Shown here: piece after piece, positions 10,053 through 18,123 of the stretch
Layout: each line of letters starts with the position of its first letter
How positions within the stretch are numbered: position 1 is the stretch's first letter
Program-made: the position numbers and the translations under genes
From: an uncultured Oceanospirillaceae bacterium
GTDB taxonomy: Bacteria; Pseudomonadota; Gammaproteobacteria; Pseudomonadales; Balneatricaceae
Reading direction: 5' to 3'
DNA: 64,000 nucleotides
Assembly (NCBI GenBank): GCA_937138495.1
Contig: CAKZPE010000050.1
Span: forward strand, 1 to 64,000
Notes under the pieces: generated by a model
What the model was told of the DNA's origin: nothing
Databases searched by the model: none
Seen by the model: only the letters and a program-made list of their open reading frames with translations

Positions 10053-11183
10053 GTGGCTAACACTATCAGACAAGACTTGCAGACAATGTTCGCTGCAGGT
10101 GTGGATGCAGTGTCCGGATTTTCGGCTACCGGTAAAGCGGTGGCACACATGGCTGATTTCCAGCCGGATCAGATTGTGGCTGTCGGTAAGGCTGCCAGCG
10201 GCATGTGCGCCGGTGCGCTTGATGCGTTGGCTGAACCGTGTCCGGCATTGCTGATTACGAAATATCAGCATACCGATCAGAGCATGCACGATCATCCTCA
10301 GGTAACGGTAATGGAAGCGGCGCACCCGGTGCCGGATGAGCAGTCACTGGCCGCCGGTAAGGCGGCACTGGATACTGTTTCCGGAATGCCTTCCGGTAGC
10401 CGCTTACTGTTGCTGGTATCCGGTGGTACGTCTGCGCTGGCAGAGTCCTTACCAGTCGATATGAGTCTGAGCCAGTGGCAGGCGCTGACCAGCGAGATGC
10501 TGGCGGCGGGCTTTAATATCGGCCAGATTAATACCCGGCGTAAAGAAACCTCTCTGATTAAAGATGGCAAGCTGCTGGCAGCGTTTAAGGGCGCGGAAGT
10601 GCGGGTACTGGCGATCTCTGATGTGGAAGGGGATGACATCTCGGTGATCGGTTCCGGTACCGGTGATACTTACCGTACCAGTGCAGCTGCCAGTGTGACG
10701 CTGATAGGAACCAATCAGGTTGCCCGTGATGCGGTAGAGGCGCAGGCGAAAGCAATGGGGCTGACGGTTAAAACAAATCGTGAATGTATGTACCAGGATG
10801 TTAACGAGCTGGCGGCGAATCTGGCGGATGAATTGCTGGAAGCCTCTCCCGGTGTGTATATTTTTGGCGGAGAGCCGACGGTGGAATTGCCTGAAAATCC
10901 GGGCAGTGGCGGACGTAATCAGGCGCTGGCGCTGAGGCTGGCTAAATGTATCCGTGGTCGTCAGGATATCCATATACTGGTGGCGGGCACTGATGGCAGT
11001 GACGGACCAACGGATGCTGCTGGTGGCATTGTTGACGGCAAGACTGCCACAGATGTCACTGCTGCCAGAGATGCGTTGCAACGGGCGGATGCCGGTACCT
11101 ACCTGCGTAATTGCGGAGATATCTTTATTACCGGTCCCACCAATACCAATGTGATGGATCTGGCAATCGCCGTGGTCAGCTGA
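10053..11183 (+). CDS. Glycerate 2-kinase (DUF4147/MOFRL family)
   Basis: Phosphorylates D-glycerate, in this family normally to 2-phosphoglycerate, feeding lower glycolysis. The 376 residues have an N-terminal glycerate kinase domain with VGKAASGMCAGA (about 48-59), LVSGGTSAL (about 126-134) and NTRRKETS (about 160). The C-terminal MOFRL domain has GGEPTV, GSGGRNQALAL, AGTDGSDGPTDAAGG and a final GPTNTNVMDL. The start is GTG 10053, eight bases after AGGAGA; an ATG-type start 11 codons earlier lies within the terminator tail and is rejected. Placement beside a hydroxyacid dehydrogenase fusion suggests both act on C3 acids. The gene ends within a hairpin that overlaps the convergent neighbour. 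Confidence 0.9.
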   Translation: MANTIRQDLQTMFAAGVDAVSGFSATGKAVAHMADFQPDQIVAVGKAASGMCAGALDALAEPCPALLITKYQHTDQSMHDHPQVTVMEAAHPVPDEQSLAAGKAALDTVSGMPSGSRLLLLVSGGTSALAESLPVDMSLSQWQALTSEMLAAGFNIGQINTRRKETSLIKDGKLLAAFKGAEVRVLAISDVEGDDISVIGSGTGDTYRTSAAASVTLIGTNQVARDAVEAQAKAMGLTVKTNRECMYQDVNELAANLADELLEASPGVYIFGGEPTVELPENPGSGGRNQALALRLAKCIRGRQDIHILVAGTDGSDGPTDAAGGIVDGKTATDVTAARDALQRADAGTYLRNCGDIFITGPTNTNVMDLAIAVVS

Positions 11184-11200
11184 ATCAGCTGGCCTTTTTT
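11174..11200 (+). terminator. Terminator overlapping the glycerate kinase stop and the convergent HD-GYP gene
   Basis: GGTCAGCTGA (11174-11183) and TCAGCTGGCC (11185-11194) form a 10-bp stem with one G-T pair, and six T follow. The arms contain the stop codon of the plus-strand gene and the last codons of the minus-strand gene. Confidence 0.75.
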
Positions 11201-12654
11201 ATGGCGTTATCGGCAAACTGACGGGCAATATCAATGAACTGTTGTTCGGCGGCGAGGAAGGCTCCGATCACATCCGGGTCGAAATGACTGCCGTTACCTT
11301 CAAGAATAATCTGTTTAGCTTTCTCATGGCTAAACGCTGGTTTGTACACCCGTTCTGAGATCAGTGCGTCGTAAACATCCGCTAATGCCATAAGACGCCC
11401 GGATACCGGGATGTCCGTGCCGCTTAAGCCCTTGGGGTAGCCACTGCCGTCCCATTTTTCATGGTGTGTCAGACTGATCTCGCGGGCATGTCTCAGGAAG
11501 CAGTTTGTGCCCAGTTTACTTTCCGCCACGGCCAGCGCATCAGCACCAATCTGAGGATGCTGTTTCATGATGGTGAATTCTTCATCGGTCAGCTTGCCTG
11601 GTTTCAGCAGAATCCGGTCGGGGATGCCTACTTTACCGACATCGTGCAGTGGCGCAGACTTGTAATAGAGTTCAATCGTGTAATCATCCAGCACGTCGCT
11701 GTAGAGACTGTTTCTGCGCAGCGCTTCAGCCAGTGCTTTCACATAATTCTGGGTACGCAGAATATGGCCACCGGTCTCGTTGTCCCGGGTCTCCGCCAGG
11801 CTGGCAAGCCCGAGAATGCTGGCATCACGGGTAATGTTTAATTCCTGTGTCCGGCTTTCCAGTGCGCTGATCATATTATTGGTTCTCAGTGCCATCAGAC
11901 CAAATTCATCATTGCTGGTGACCGGTACTTCAATGTTCAGTTCGCCTTTGGATACCCGCTCAAGCACATGATTTTCAGTGCTGATAAAGAATTTCAGATT
12001 ACGTGAGTAGCCGGTAATTATGGTCAGAATATAGGCCATGATAATGGCGACGATAAATGAAATTTCAATCAGAATGTAGCGCTGAGACGTTTGTAACGGG
12101 ATCGCGTCGCCGGTATGGATCAGCCACTCCAGATCTTTGTTAATCACCAGAAATACCACGCCCACCACTGAAAATGCACAGATAGTGGCAAACCAGACAA
12201 ACTTCTGGGTCAGTGGATAAGGGGTTTCATCCGGTTCAATATGCTCGCCGGTCTGTTGCAGCCGTGCAGCGATTGTATGCTCCCTCGCCAGTGCCAGATC
12301 ACAGGCAATCATAAAGCCCAGAATGCCCATGCCAATGAGGATTTTACCGCCGCTTTCCAGTGGGAAGTCATAGCGCACCAGATTGTAGGTTCCTAATACC
12401 AGTGCACCGGCCAGAAACAGCCCCATGTCGAGCCGGAACTGGTAGCTTACCTGTTGTTTTAGCGGCTGCTGACTGACCTTGCTTTCCAGAAGCAGGCGGG
12501 TCCCCCACTGCAGGCTGAATACAATCAGAATCGGCAGTAACAGTTGCAGGGGAGAGAGTGAGTCGAGGAATGGGCAGACCTGAATACCGTAAAATGAAAA
12601 TAGTAGCAGGGCGAGCAGGTAATGGACGTTGGTACGTCGGGAAATCGATGTCAT
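11185..12654 (-). CDS. Membrane-bound HD-GYP domain protein (predicted c-di-GMP phosphodiesterase)
   Basis: The 489 residues have about six hydrophobic helices in the first 215 residues, then a HAMP-like linker (about 216-270). A C-terminal HD-GYP domain follows, with HDVGKVGIPDRILLKPG (HD near 340) and HHEKWDGSGYPKGL (near 400), the signature of cyclic-di-GMP hydrolases. It probably senses a membrane or periplasmic cue. Start ATG 12654 is followed by a short polar stretch and the first helix. It is divergently arranged with another c-di-GMP-type protein (EAL-like/HDOD) across a 351-base gap. Its 3' end is one base from that of glycerate kinase. Enzyme activity is inferred from intact motifs. 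Confidence 0.9.
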   Translation of the reverse strand: MTSISRRTNVHYLLALLLFSFYGIQVCPFLDSLSPLQLLLPILIVFSLQWGTRLLLESKVSQQPLKQQVSYQFRLDMGLFLAGALVLGTYNLVRYDFPLESGGKILIGMGILGFMIACDLALAREHTIAARLQQTGEHIEPDETPYPLTQKFVWFATICAFSVVGVVFLVINKDLEWLIHTGDAIPLQTSQRYILIEISFIVAIIMAYILTIITGYSRNLKFFISTENHVLERVSKGELNIEVPVTSNDEFGLMALRTNNMISALESRTQELNITRDASILGLASLAETRDNETGGHILRTQNYVKALAEALRRNSLYSDVLDDYTIELYYKSAPLHDVGKVGIPDRILLKPGKLTDEEFTIMKQHPQIGADALAVAESKLGTNCFLRHAREISLTHHEKWDGSGYPKGLSGTDIPVSGRLMALADVYDALISERVYKPAFSHEKAKQIILEGNGSHFDPDVIGAFLAAEQQFIDIARQFADNAIKKAS

Positions 12655-13005
12655 ATATAAATGCCGGCTTTTAAATCGCTGTTGAGTGATCGCCGTTGCC
12701 GTTCAGGTAGGAATAATGCCTGTGGGAGCACTCTGTATAAGGTTGCTGATATTGCTTCCTGCATATGCTCAACTGAGAGCACAGATTAGTCGAAGACCCT
12801 CTGACGTTTCAACCACTCAGAGCAGCTAAGTTGTCAAACTGAGCAATCTGACAGCGGTTCTGTGCGCCCTGTACAGAAAATGTGCATGAATTGAGTAATA
12901 TTAACGATTTAATGCCTTATGAGGCGGCTTCCCCCCGGGTATACTTGGACTGATGAACCTGGATCAACAGCAGAACTATATGACTAATTCGAGGATGTCG
13001 GCGGT
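12655..13005. promoter_or_regulatory. 351-base divergent intergenic region between two signalling genes
   Basis: No coding sequence is supported. A TATACT -10 element lies at 12940-12945 for the rightward gene, with only a poor -35 candidate. The ribosome-binding site GAGGA is at 12991. No clear promoter is seen for the leftward gene. Confidence 0.35.
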
Positions 13006-14244
13006 ATGATGATGAATGCACAGAATGAGAACGGCCAAAGCTCTCAGGTGCTAATGGCACGACAGCCAATCTTCAATAAAAATCAGGACGTGGAAGCCTA
13101 CGGTCTGCTGTACCGGACGGAAGACGGTATGCTGCCGGCTGAGTTTACAGACGAAAAAGCCACTTCTTCGGTCATACTGAACAGCTACGCTGTTGTGACG
13201 ACTGAGGACGGTGAAAACCGCCGGCTGCCTTTCTATATTAAACTGACCGAAGCAATGTTGTTGTCCGGCGCCATCCCTGCGTTGCCGAAAGAACATTTTG
13301 TATTTGAGCTGTTGCGTGAAGACGGTGCCTCCAAAGAGCTGATTAAAAAAGCCAAAGAGCTGAAACAGCAGGGCTACCGCCTGGCACTGACCCATTACAA
13401 CGGTGATAAAGAACAAACTGCACTGCTGGATGCGGTCACCGTTGTTAAGATTGATATTCAGAAGCACGATACGGAACAGCTGAGAAAGCTGATTCAGTTT
13501 GTACGCCCTTACCATGTGGATTTGCTGGCGGATAAGGTCGAGAATCAGGACGATTTCCGCCGCTGTCTGGAATTGGGTTTTAAACTTTTTCAGGGGTTCT
13601 TCCTGTGTAAGCCGGTTGATATTAAGGGCAAGGCACTGGGTAGCTCCAAAGCTATGATTATGCAGCTACTGGCTGAGCTGGATAACCCCAATGCCAGTGC
13701 CGACTCTGTGGAACAGATCGTGATTAACGATCCCAATATGACTTATAAAATTCTTCGCCTGGTGAATTCAGCTGCATTCTCGACGCCAAAAGAGATTCAG
13801 TCACTGTCTCACGCGATTGCGCTGATCGGGATGAATCAGGTGAAGAAGTGGGCAACTTTATTCCTGTTGAGTGGACAGTCCGGTAAGCCGGCTGAACTCA
13901 CCCGGATGATGCTGATCCGTGGGCGGATGTGTGAATTACTGGCGGAAATGCTGAACTACGAAGCGCCGATCAATTTCTTTATGGTGGGTTTGCTGTCTCA
14001 GCTGGATGCCATGATGGACATGGATATGAGCTACCTGATGGATCAGGTGCCACTGCGGGATGATATCAAACAGGCCATTCTGACCCGTGAAAACAAGATG
14101 GGCAGCGTGCTTGAAGAAGTTGCCTGCTATGAGCGCGGTGACTGGGACAGTATAAAAGGGCTGCTGGATAAGCGTTTTTATGAAGTGGCTTACCGACACA
14201 GTCTGGACTGGGCTGAACAGGTATTGGCTTCGTTATCTGAATAA
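13006..14244 (+). CDS. EAL-like plus HDOD domain signalling protein (YuxH family)
   Basis: The 412 residues comprise an N-terminal degenerate EAL-type domain (about 15-205; opens LMARQPIFNKNQDVEAYGLLYR and ends with FKLFQGFFLCKP) and a C-terminal HDOD domain (about 210-405; NDPNMTYKILRLVNSAAF, LSHAIALIGMNQVKKW). The EAL motif itself is replaced by AYGLL, as usual in YuxH-type proteins, so a binding or regulatory role is more likely than phosphodiesterase activity. HDOD proteins often act in signal output. Three consecutive ATG-containing codons occur at the start; 13006 is preceded by GAGGA at 12991-12995. It is divergent from the HD-GYP gene. Confidence 0.88.
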   Translation: MMMNAQNENGQSSQVLMARQPIFNKNQDVEAYGLLYRTEDGMLPAEFTDEKATSSVILNSYAVVTTEDGENRRLPFYIKLTEAMLLSGAIPALPKEHFVFELLREDGASKELIKKAKELKQQGYRLALTHYNGDKEQTALLDAVTVVKIDIQKHDTEQLRKLIQFVRPYHVDLLADKVENQDDFRRCLELGFKLFQGFFLCKPVDIKGKALGSSKAMIMQLLAELDNPNASADSVEQIVINDPNMTYKILRLVNSAAFSTPKEIQSLSHAIALIGMNQVKKWATLFLLSGQSGKPAELTRMMLIRGRMCELLAEMLNYEAPINFFMVGLLSQLDAMMDMDMSYLMDQVPLRDDIKQAILTRENKMGSVLEEVACYERGDWDSIKGLLDKRFYEVAYRHSLDWAEQVLASLSE

Positions 14245-14274
14245 ATTATGTGAGTGCAAGAAAGAGTGCGCAAT

Positions 14275-14304
14275 AAAAAAGGCAGCCAGAAGGCTGCCTT
14301 TTTT
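14275..14304. terminator. Bidirectional terminator between the EAL/HDOD gene and ilvD
   Basis: AAAAAA-GGCAGCC-agaa-GGCTGCC-TTTTTT: a 7-bp stem flanked by A and T runs, so it works in both directions for the convergent genes. Confidence 0.92.
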
Positions 14305-14315
14305 GTGCGTGCTGA

Positions 14316-16148
14316 TCAGTCCAGCTGAGACAGGTCGCGTACAGCGCCTTTATCAGCTGAAGTGGCCAGCTTAGCGTAGGCTTTCAGTGCTGCAGACACC
14401 TTACGGGGGCGTTCTTCAGCCGGTTTCCAGCCCAGTTTATCCTGCTCAGCACGGCGGGTAGCCAGCTCTTCATCTGATAGCAGAACATCAATGGTACGGT
14501 TTGGAATATCGATACGGATACGGTCACCGTTACGTACCAGGCCGATTGCGCCGCCAGCGGCAGCCTCCGGAGAGGCGTGGCCGATAGACAGGCCGGAAGT
14601 ACCGCCGGAGAAACGGCCGTCAGTCAGCAGGGCACAGTCTTTACCCAGACCTTTGGACTTAATGTAAGAGGTTGGGTAAAGCATTTCCTGCATACCCGGG
14701 CCGCCTTTTGGTCCTTCGTAACGCACGATAACCACATCACCAGCTTTAACCTTATCGTCCAGTATGTCGGCAACCGCCTGGTCCTGAGATTCAGTAATGT
14801 GTGCAGGGCCTTCGAATACCAGAATTGACTCATCCACACCGGCAGACTTAACCACACAACCGTCTTCAGCAATGTTGCCGTGCAGAACCGCCAGGCCGCC
14901 TTCCAGTGAGAATGCGTGCTCAATAGAACGGATACAGCCGTTTTCGCGGTCGCCGTCCAGCGTTGGCCAGCGGGTCGCCTGGCTGAAGGCCTGCTGGGTT
15001 GGAATACCGGCAGGGCCTGCCTTGTAGAACTCAACCACTTCAGGTGAAGGGTTGCGCATGATATCCCACTCATCCAGTGCGTCAGCCATAGTGTCAGAGT
15101 GTACGGTCGGGGTATCAGTATGCAGCTTACCGGCACGGTCGAGCTCGCCCAGAATAGCCATGATGCCACCGGCACGGTGCACGTCTTCAATGTGATATTT
15201 CTGGGTATTAGGTGCCACTTTACACAGCTGTGGTACAACCCGGGAAAGCCGGTCGATATCTTTCATGGTGAAATCGATTTCAGCTTCCTGGGCGATGGCC
15301 AGCAGGTGCAGGATGGTGTTGGTGGAACCGCCCATAGCGATATCCAGAGTGATGCAGTTTTCGAAAGCCTTGAAGCCAACAGACCGTGGCAGAACACGTT
15401 CGTTGTCATCTTCATAGTAGCTGCGGGCCATTTCAACAATGCGCTGGCCAGCGCGTAGGAACAGTTGTTCACGGTCGGCGTGAGTCGCGACCACAGTGCC
15501 GTTCCCCGGCAGTGCCAGACCCAGAGCTTCGGCCAGACAGTTCATAGAGTTAGCGGTGAACATACCGGAGCAGGAGCCGCAGGTCGGGCAGGCAGAGCGC
15601 TCCACTTCATCAACCATTTCGTCAGACGCGTTCGGATCGACGGCCAGTACCATGGCGTCCACCAGGTCCAGCTTATGTTCAGCCAGACGGGTCTTACCGG
15701 CTTCCATCGGACCGCCGGTTACAAAAATAACCGGAATGTTCAGGCGCATGGATGCCATCAGCATGCCCGGTGTGATCTTGTCACAGTTAGAAATACAGAC
15801 CAGCGCATCAGCGCAGTGAGCGTTAACCATGTATTCAACGGAATCAGCAATGATGTCACGGGACGGCAGGGAGTAAAGCATGCCGTCGTGACCCATGGCG
15901 ATACCGTCATCAACCGCAATGGTGTTGAATTCTTTGGCGACACCGCCAGCTTTTTCAATCTCACGGGCAACCAGCTGACCCATGTCCTTCAGGTGGACGT
16001 GGCCGGGAACAAACTGGGTAAATGAGTTTGCAACCGCGATAATCGGCTTCTGGAAGTCGTCATCTTTCATGCCGGTCGCACGCCACAGGGCGCGGGCACC
16101 TGCCATGTTACGGCCGGCAGTAGATGTTTTGGAACGGTATTGTGGCAT
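14316..16148 (-). CDS. ilvD: Dihydroxy-acid dehydratase IlvD
   Basis: Iron-sulfur dehydratase converting 2,3-dihydroxyisovalerate and dihydroxymethylvalerate to the 2-keto acids of valine and isoleucine synthesis. The 610 residues match the family length (about 616). Visible signatures are [10 protein letters not shown] (about 122-131), the cysteine-rich [19 protein letters not shown] (about 192-210), and near the C-terminus [22 protein letters not shown]. Start ATG 16148 has GAGGATC upstream on the minus strand. It is monocistronic, with an extended -10 promoter about 95 bases upstream and a shared terminator downstream. ilvE lies about 27 kb away in the same window. Confidence 0.98.
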   Translation of the reverse strand: MPQYRSKTSTAGRNMAGARALWRATGMKDDDFQKPIIAVANSFTQFVPGHVHLKDMGQLVAREIEKAGGVAKEFNTIAVDDGIAMGHDGMLYSLPSRDIIADSVEYMVNAHCADALVCISNCDKITPGMLMASMRLNIPVIFVTGGPMEAGKTRLAEHKLDLVDAMVLAVDPNASDEMVDEVERSACPTCGSCSGMFTANSMNCLAEALGLALPGNGTVVATHADREQLFLRAGQRIVEMARSYYEDDNERVLPRSVGFKAFENCITLDIAMGGSTNTILHLLAIAQEAEIDFTMKDIDRLSRVVPQLCKVAPNTQKYHIEDVHRAGGIMAILGELDRAGKLHTDTPTVHSDTMADALDEWDIMRNPSPEVVEFYKAGPAGIPTQQAFSQATRWPTLDGDRENGCIRSIEHAFSLEGGLAVLHGNIAEDGCVVKSAGVDESILVFEGPAHITESQDQAVADILDDKVKAGDVVIVRYEGPKGGPGMQEMLYPTSYIKSKGLGKDCALLTDGRFSGGTSGLSIGHASPEAAAGGAIGLVRNGDRIRIDIPNRTIDVLLSDEELATRRAEQDKLGWKPAEERPRKVSAALKAYAKLATSADKGAVRDLSQLD

Positions 16149-16239
16149 GCACAGATCCTCGAATCAGTGGTAACGAGCCTCGGGCCAGAGCAGTCTGACA
16201 GCGTCAGAGGCACAGTACAGGCTCTTTTTGTTTTGCAGG

Positions 16240-16248
16240 AGTATACCA
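16240..16248 (-). promoter_or_regulatory. Extended -10 promoter of ilvD
   Basis: On the minus strand TGG-TATACT (TGn plus a 5/6 match to TATAAT) lies about 92 bases upstream of the ilvD start. No good -35 is present, as expected for an extended -10 promoter. Confidence 0.4.
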
Positions 16249-16292
16249 GAAAGTCGCATGCAGATAGCTGAAAATAATACCGGTTTAATGGC

Positions 16293-16298
16293 TATAAT
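16293..16298 (+). promoter_or_regulatory. -10 element upstream of the small membrane protein gene
   Basis: A perfect TATAAT lies 50 bases before the start at 16349. The -35 is weak. It is back-to-back with the ilvD promoter. Confidence 0.4.
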
Positions 16299-16348
16299 CG
16301 GAGGTCTTTTAGTTGTATGGCAACCACAGATATCGAGAGGTTAAGCGT

Positions 16349-16591
16349 ATGAGTGAAACACAGAAACTGACGGCAGACAGGTGGCTGCAACGGCTGATGA
16401 AAATTGGTATTCCGGTGGCAGTAGTCAGCGTGCTGTGTCTGTGGCTGGCCTGGTGGCTGCAAATTCCGGCGCTGGGCAGTGTTTTTCTGATAACAATGAT
16501 GATTGCCTTAGTCGTGGGGTTTGCGTATAACATTCGTCTTGTCATTCTGTCTTTACGTGCCAGAAAAGCGGCCAGTCTAAACGATAATTAG
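16349..16591 (+). CDS. Small inner-membrane protein of unknown function
   Basis: 80 residues beginning MSETQKLTADRW, with two closely spaced hydrophobic helices (about 22-42 and 46-66) and a short basic tail (LRARKAAS). No family is recognised. Start ATG 16349 is preceded by GAGAGG at about 16334 and a TATAAT element at 16293; an earlier in-frame start at 16313 lacks a ribosome-binding site. The antisense frame over the same bases is a shadow. A real gene is likely because of the promoter, ribosome-binding site and membrane-type composition, but the role is unknown. Confidence 0.65.
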   Translation: MSETQKLTADRWLQRLMKIGIPVAVVSVLCLWLAWWLQIPALGSVFLITMMIALVVGFAYNIRLVILSLRARKAASLNDN

Positions 16592-17047
16592 TTCATACAT
16601 TTGTTTGAATTTGCTCGATCCTTCCGGATTGTGAAATTCTGTGTTGTCTGTGTTTGAGCAGGCTGTCCCGGCGTGGTGCATAATGTGCTATACGTATGTT
16701 GTAGCGCATTATTTCTGTATTTTTCTTAATGACGTTTATCTGCTTTTTCTGGTCTGACTGTCGTCAGAGAGTGTTTGGTTTACGGCGCACAGTTCAGACC
16801 TGATTAAGTGCTACAGCAAGATAATTACCGGTGAGCGCAGAGTGCGGGTATTGGCACGTTATTGATCAGATATTTGGCTACCCATTTTGGGTTTTAACTG
16901 ACTGCTTCGCAGGTATAATGCGTGAGCTTTTCAGACGGCAAAAATCGTTGCTGGTTAATAAGGAAGTACGCGTCTCATATGGAACCTGACCCCGAGCTAA
17001 GAATAGCGGGCCTGCCCCGGTAAGAATCGAACTAAGGTGAAAACAGT
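16592..17047 (+). promoter_or_regulatory. 456-base region upstream of the PepSY gene, with promoter
   Basis: A perfect TATAAT is at 16914-16919; the position 17 bases upstream (GTTTTA) is a weak -35. A leader of about 120 bases then precedes the PepSY start, whose ribosome-binding site is AAGGTG at 17034. No coding region is supported in 16592-16900. Confidence 0.4.
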
Positions 17048-17341
17048 ATGTACCAAGCTCTGCAAAATACTTTCCAATCCCTCACACTGGTGGTGTTGCT
17101 GGGGATACTGGCAGGTCAGGCGAGTGCAGAGTTATTCGTGCCATCTGCTGCAGTGATTGAGCTGGCTGCCGATACCAGCTTGCAGGCTGCCGCCAAGCAG
17201 GTAAACACCAAATATGGCGGTGAGGTTGTGAAAGCCGAAACAGTCAGTAAGGCCGGTCGGCAGGTGCATCAGATTCGTTTACTGATTGACGGTCGGGTTA
17301 AAAATGTTGATATAGATGCAGGCTCCGGAAAAGAACTCTGA
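17048..17341 (+). CDS. Periplasmic PepSY-domain protein
   Basis: 97 residues with a signal peptide (hydrophobic core about 13-22, probable cleavage after GQASA at about 27) and one PepSY-like unit (about 40-95; AAKQVNTKYGGEVVKAETVSKAGRQVHQIRLLIDGRVKNVDID). PepSY proteins of this type are often encoded immediately before PhoP/PhoQ-like systems and are thought to act in the periplasm on signalling or protease inhibition; that role is inferred here. The response regulator starts 92 bases downstream on the same strand, so the three genes probably form one unit. Confidence 0.85.
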   Translation: MYQALQNTFQSLTLVVLLGILAGQASAELFVPSAAVIELAADTSLQAAAKQVNTKYGGEVVKAETVSKAGRQVHQIRLLIDGRVKNVDIDAGSGKEL

Positions 17342-17433
17342 CTTGCATCTGCCTGCGGAATCTGCTCTTTTCTCTGGTGACACAGTTCTTCTGTTTTGGC
17401 CCGCTAATGGGTATTTATTTTAAGGAGTGATGG

Positions 17434-18123
17434 ATGAAACTTCTGGTTGTTGAAGACGATAGTGATTTAAGACGCCAGCTGGTCACCGCCCTGTCGAATG
17501 CCGGCTACACCGTGGAAGAAGCGGAAGACGGTCAGGAAGCAGTTTATCTGGGAACCGAGTTTCCTTATGATCTGGCGGTTGTTGATATCGGTTTGCCCAG
17601 CCTCTCCGGCGTGGAAGTGATCCGTAAATGGCGTGATGAAGATGTTAACTTCCCGATTATTATCCTGACTGCCCGTGGCGACTGGCAGGATAAGGTGGAA
17701 GGTCTGGAAGCCGGTGCAGATGACTATCTGGTTAAACCTTTCCATATGGAAGAGTTGCTGGCCCGGCTGAATGCACTGTTACGCCGTGCTGCAGGTCATG
17801 CTAAGCCGATGATGGCGTTTGGCCCGCTACAGCTGGATACCAGTGGCCGGGTGGTTAAGCTCAACGGTGAAACCGTTAAACTGACCAGCTATGAATACCG
17901 CACACTTGAATATCTGGTGCTGAATGCCGGCAAGGTTATTTCTAAGACTGAGCTGACCGAGCATCTTTATCATCAGGATTTTGACCGGGACTCTAATGTG
18001 CTTGAGGTGTTTATTCGCCGCCTGCGCCAAAAACTTGATCCGGACCAGACACTACAGCCAATTGCGACTGTACGGGGGCTGGGATATCGCTTTGATCTGA
18101 CGCTGACTTCTGATCAGGCATGA
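17434..18123 (+). CDS. OmpR/PhoP-type response regulator
   Basis: 229 residues. The receiver domain (about 1-115) has acidic pocket EDD (7-9), phosphoacceptor D51 in AVVDIGLP, conserved T in ILTARG and K in LVKPF (about 101). A winged-helix DNA-binding domain (about 125-225; LTSYEYRTLEYLVLNAGKVIS and RRLRQKL..ATVRGLGYRF) follows. The partner kinase start overlaps the stop by 4 bases (ATGA), indicating translational coupling. It most resembles PhoP/QseB-like regulators beside a PhoQ-like kinase; the target signal is not visible. AAGGAG precedes the start. Confidence 0.92.
   Translation: MKLLVVEDDSDLRRQLVTALSNAGYTVEEAEDGQEAVYLGTEFPYDLAVVDIGLPSLSGVEVIRKWRDEDVNFPIIILTARGDWQDKVEGLEAGADDYLVKPFHMEELLARLNALLRRAAGHAKPMMAFGPLQLDTSGRVVKLNGETVKLTSYEYRTLEYLVLNAGKVISKTELTEHLYHQDFDRDSNVLEVFIRRLRQKLDPDQTLQPIATVRGLGYRFDLTLTSDQA

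Noticed and set aside
15465..16025. Open frame of 186 codons antisense to ilvD
   Set aside because: Lies entirely within ilvD, whose motifs are conserved; it shows no family resemblance.
16979..17023. 14-codon mini-ORF in the PepSY gene leader
   Set aside because: The ribosome-binding-like AAGGA is 14 bases away, too far, and the peptide has no regulatory run of codons; probably chance.
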